64,000 nucleotides of DNA from Mucilaginibacter sp. JRF. GTDB lineage: Bacteria; Bacteroidota; Bacteroidia; Sphingobacteriales; Sphingobacteriaceae. The translations under genes were made by a program, and so were the position numbers. The DNA lies in the NCBI RefSeq assembly GCF_015223065.1, contig NZ_JADFBY010000002.1:1-64000 (forward strand), in the 5' to 3' direction. The notes beneath the pieces were generated by a model. The model was not told the DNA's origin. It saw only the letters and a list, made by a program, of their open reading frames with translations, and ran no database searches. Position 1 is the stretch's first letter. Each line of letters begins with the position of its first letter. Of the stretch, positions 61,795 to 64,000 are shown one piece after another.

Positions 61795-63141
61795 ATGAAT
61801 TATTCTACATTGAAGAAAACAGTCGCGTTATCGTTCGCTTCTTTGATGGCTGTGAGTGTGGCTTTCGCACAAACAGATTCAACCTCAACAGACTCAGCTT
61901 CTACAACGTCGACAGAACCTACTACTGCCAAAGTATTTGGTGGTTTAGGTCAGTACAGAAAATTTAGCATCGGTATCAACGGTGGTGTTACTTCACCATT
62001 CAGCGCATTGGGTGGTACTAACGACTACCTTAAATCTGATCTTAACTTAGGCTACGGTATCTCTTTCCGTCAGCAATTATCACACAGCTTCGGTTTGATC
62101 TTAGACATCCACGGTGGTAAAGTTGGTGGTAACAACAATGACATCGAGAATGCAGATCCTGCAACTTACACTCAAAAAGAATTCGAAACCCGTTTCTGGT
62201 CTGCTACTTTAGGTGGTCAGTGGAACTTCGGTAGCATCGATTTCGCACATCGTAAAAATTCAGTTAACTTCTTCCTGAATGCAGGTGCCGGTTTAGCTAT
62301 GTACAAACCACAAACTACTGCAACAGCAGGTGGTGAATTACAGCCATACACTTCAGATGATAGCTACATCAAAGAATTAGTTATCCCTGTAGGTGCTGGT
62401 GTTAAGTTCCGTTTAAGCGACGTAACTGCCCTGAACTTAGGTTACACTGTAAACTTTGTTGATGGTGATAACTTTGACGGTTACAAAAGAGGTTATCCTA
62501 CACGTGATAAATATTCTTACGGTTACGCTGGTTTAGAATTCACTTTAGGTTCAAAATCAAAACCGAACCTGGATTGGGTTAACCCAGTTGCTATGATGTA
62601 TGACGAACTTTATGACGAAACTTTACGTCAGGAAGTTGAAGCCCTTAAAGGCCGTGTATCATCAGTTGAAACCGCAGTTAGCGACCTGAAAAAAGATTCA
62701 GACGGTGACGGTGTATCTGATCAGTTCGACAAATGCCCTAACACTCCTGCTGGTACAGTGGTTGACGGTGCTGGTTGCGCTATCGTATTCCCTAAAGCTG
62801 ACTCAACTGATACTGCTACTGCTTACTCAAACATTCAGTTTGAATTTGATAGCTCAGTATTAAGAACTTCAGCTTACCCGGCTCTTGACGCTACTTCATC
62901 AGATCTGCGTTCATCAGGTGCTGTTGTAACTGTTAAAGGTTACGCTTCATCAGAAGGTACTGCTGCTCACAACATGCAATTATCTAAAGACCGCGCTAAT
63001 TCAGTAAAAACTTACTTAGTTAACTCAGGTGTTGAAGCTAAAAAACTGAAAGTAAAAGGTTACGGTGAAACTAACCCGGTTGCTGACAACTCAACTGAAG
63101 AAGGACGTGTATTAAACCGTCGTGTTGAATTCAGCAAATAA
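61795..63141 (+). CDS. OmpA-family outer-membrane protein with TSP3 linker
   Basis: This 448-residue major porin-like protein has a signal peptide (cleavage near AFA-QTDS), a Ser/Thr-rich start, an N-terminal beta-barrel (about 45-270), a calcium-binding thrombospondin type 3 repeat (DSDGDGVSDQFDKCPNTP, about 300-318), and a C-terminal OmpA domain binding peptidoglycan (FEFDSSVLRTSAYP, VTVKGYASSEGT, RVLNRRVEF). Codons are strongly biased (ACT, GGT, CTT, AAA), as in the ribosomal protein genes, so it should be highly expressed. It ends in a strong terminator. Confidence 0.93.
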   Translation: MNYSTLKKTVALSFASLMAVSVAFAQTDSTSTDSASTTSTEPTTAKVFGGLGQYRKFSIGINGGVTSPFSALGGTNDYLKSDLNLGYGISFRQQLSHSFGLILDIHGGKVGGNNNDIENADPATYTQKEFETRFWSATLGGQWNFGSIDFAHRKNSVNFFLNAGAGLAMYKPQTTATAGGELQPYTSDDSYIKELVIPVGAGVKFRLSDVTALNLGYTVNFVDGDNFDGYKRGYPTRDKYSYGYAGLEFTLGSKSKPNLDWVNPVAMMYDELYDETLRQEVEALKGRVSSVETAVSDLKKDSDGDGVSDQFDKCPNTPAGTVVDGAGCAIVFPKADSTDTATAYSNIQFEFDSSVLRTSAYPALDATSSDLRSSGAVVTVKGYASSEGTAAHNMQLSKDRANSVKTYLVNSGVEAKKLKVKGYGETNPVADNSTEEGRVLNRRVEFSK

Positions 63142-63174
63142 TTTTCTGAAAGATCAATTTTAAAAGATCATATC

Positions 63175-63208
63175 GAAGGCTCCGGATAACCCGGAGCCTT
63201 CTTTTTTT
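63175..63208 (+). terminator. Terminator after OmpA-like gene
   Basis: GAAGGCTCCGG (63175-63185) pairs perfectly with 63190-63200 around ATAA, followed by TTTTTTT. Confidence 0.93.
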
Positions 63209-63210
63209 AT

Positions 63211-63218
63211 TAAATTTG
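63211..63218 (+). promoter_or_regulatory. Promoter -7 element of small ORF/ridA
   Basis: TAAATTTG fits TAnnTTTG and ends 4 nt before the ATG at 63223, directly after the preceding terminator. Confidence 0.45.
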
Positions 63219-63222
63219 CCCT

Positions 63223-63366
63223 ATGTACTTCTTCCGGAAAAAAGACCCGAACAGGCCAACAAACTTTAATTTAAAGGTGATGCATATTATTAATGCCATA
63301 GCCATCATCATGTTTGCCGGTGGTATCATCTGGAAAATTATCGACTGGTTTATACTCAAAAAATGA
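63223..63366 (+). CDS. Small membrane protein, 47 residues
   Basis: ATG at 63223 opens a 47-codon frame ending at TGA 63366. The protein begins with a charged stretch (FFRKKDPNRPTNFNLK) and has one hydrophobic helix (IINAIAIIMFAGGIIWKII, about 22-40), ending in KK. Its stop overlaps the ridA ATG (ATGA at 63363-63366), so the two are likely translationally coupled. A -7 element at 63211-63218 lies just upstream. Too short for many gene callers, but coupling, promoter and membrane helix support it. Confidence 0.65.
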   Translation: MYFFRKKDPNRPTNFNLKVMHIINAIAIIMFAGGIIWKIIDWFILKK

Positions 63367-63743
63367 AGACTATAATAAACACTACCAATGCCCCAGCGCC
63401 AATTGGCCCATACAGCCAGGCCGTAAAAGCTAACGGATTCTTATTTGTATCGGGCCAAATAGCCCTTAACCCCGCTACCGGCGAGCTGGTGCTTGATGAT
63501 GTAAAAACCGAAGCTACACAGGTAATGGAAAACCTGAAAGCCATACTAACCGAAGCCGGTGCCGATTTTAGCAGCGTTATTAAAACAGGCATCTTTTTAA
63601 AGGATATGAATGATTTTGCCGCTGTTAACGAAGTGTACGGCTCATACTTTACCGACAACTTCCCGGCACGCGAAACAGTACAGGTTGCCGCTTTGCCTAA
63701 AAATGTGAATGTTGAAATATCGGTAGTTGCATTGGTTGCATAA
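63363..63743 (+). CDS. ridA: RidA family (YjgF/UK114) enamine/imine deaminase
   Basis: RidA hydrolyses reactive enamine/imine intermediates released by pyridoxal-phosphate enzymes, protecting the cell. The 126-residue product has the family patterns APAPIGPYSQAVKANGFLFVSGQI, TEATQVMENLKAIL, KTGIFLKDMNDFAAVNEVYGSYF and PARETVQVAALPKNVNVEI, with the substrate-contacting Arg of PARETVQV. Length is normal. It overlaps the upstream small gene by 4 nt; recG follows after 22 nt. Confidence 0.95.
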   Translation: MKTIINTTNAPAPIGPYSQAVKANGFLFVSGQIALNPATGELVLDDVKTEATQVMENLKAILTEAGADFSSVIKTGIFLKDMNDFAAVNEVYGSYFTDNFPARETVQVAALPKNVNVEISVVALVA

Positions 63744-63765
63744 CACTTAATACAATTTACATTAT

Positions 63766-64000
63766 TTGGAACTTAGCAGGAGCACATCCCCTTTTGAAAC
63801 GCCTATTGAATATTTAAAAGGTGTAGGCCCGGCACGTGCCGAAGTGCTTAAAAAGGAGCTTGCTATATTCAACTATGCCGATCTGCTTCGGTATTTTCCG
63901 TATAAGTATATTGATCGTACCCGGTTTTATAAGGTAAAGGATATAAATCCTGAAATGCCTTATGTGCAGGTGATCGTGCGGTTGCTTCGTAAAGAGATCA
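63766..64000 (+). CDS. recG: ATP-dependent DNA helicase RecG, N-terminal part
   Basis: The frame runs off the window end, so only 78 codons are seen. The translation SPFETPIEYLKGVGPARAEVLKKEL, then FNYADLLRYFPYKYIDRTRFY, matches the start of the RecG wedge domain (GVGPxRAxxLxKxLxI, DLLxYFPxxYxDR). The start is TTG 63766, as a TAA lies in frame at 63748 and no ATG or GTG occurs between. RecG remodels stalled replication forks and branched DNA. It follows ridA on the same strand. Confidence 0.9.
   Translation, partial: MELSRSTSPFETPIEYLKGVGPARAEVLKKELAIFNYADLLRYFPYKYIDRTRFYKVKDINPEMPYVQVIVRLLRKEI

Overview
The window reads as chromosomal DNA of a Bacteroidota bacterium, most likely family Sphingobacteriaceae (Mucilaginibacter- or Pedobacter-like). 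Evidence: Bacteroidota-type promoters (TTTG, about 19-20 nt, then TAnnTTTG) stand before several genes; most genes lack Shine-Dalgarno sequences; many short Cys-lipidated proteins with Bacteroidota-type signal peptides are present; and family content such as DUF4846, MacB-type FtsX permeases, tandem FKBP lipoproteins and a TSP3/OmpA porin fits the group. The genus is an inference from general resemblance. No rRNA, tRNA, insertion sequence, prophage or CRISPR array was seen.

Layout. Positions 1-1133 are gene-free and carry dispersed palindromic repeats. 1134-6422 is a translation and growth block: rplM-rpsI-rpsB-tsf, then nagA, pyrH and frr. 6495-17448 holds mixed housekeeping genes: an ABC exporter, ndk, an NrnA-type nanoRNase/pAp phosphatase, two tandem FKBP isomerases, a HAD phosphatase divergent from a DeoR-type repressor with shared operator-like repeats, TatD, asparaginase, a DPM1-like glycosyltransferase and pdxJ. 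17589-24802 has gcvP, an orphan receiver-domain protein, a metallo-beta-lactamase-fold hydrolase, recJ and a YpfJ-type metalloprotease. 24850-25803 is an AT-rich MrcB_N-HNH endonuclease that looks acquired and abuts an amidase gene.

26635-35944 holds glnS, an enoyl-CoA hydratase, an NtrC-type response regulator followed at once by a tiny DHp-like protein, an AI-2E family permease, a YtxH/holin-like envelope trio, trmB with an alkyltransferase-like protein, and a YkuK/DUF458 protein. 35950-46271 is envelope-related: an FtsX permease, an acyltransferase, a radical SAM protein, a pentapeptide protein, an M23 peptidase overlapping a DUF4846 gene, and an M13 peptidase. 46272-46980 is a second gene-free stretch that packs several repeat elements, including an inverted copy of one from the left end. 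dnaX and a family 3 glycoside hydrolase follow.

51554-60185 is a surface-polysaccharide cluster: three GT9-like, three GT2-like and one GT4 glycosyltransferase around an MsbA-like exporter. The right end has aminopeptidase P, a major OmpA-like porin, an unlisted 47-codon membrane protein overlapping ridA, and the start of recG.

The most notable observations are: an A10 run in dnaX, preceded by GGGGGAGG and with stop codons just after it in both shifted frames, as expected for a programmed gamma/tau switch; a dispersed 138-bp intergenic element whose hairpins persist while sequence changes; TGCAATATT operator-like repeats at the HAD/DeoR divergence; strong Shine-Dalgarno sequences before rpsI and rpsB; and the DHp-like protein next to the NtrC-type regulator.
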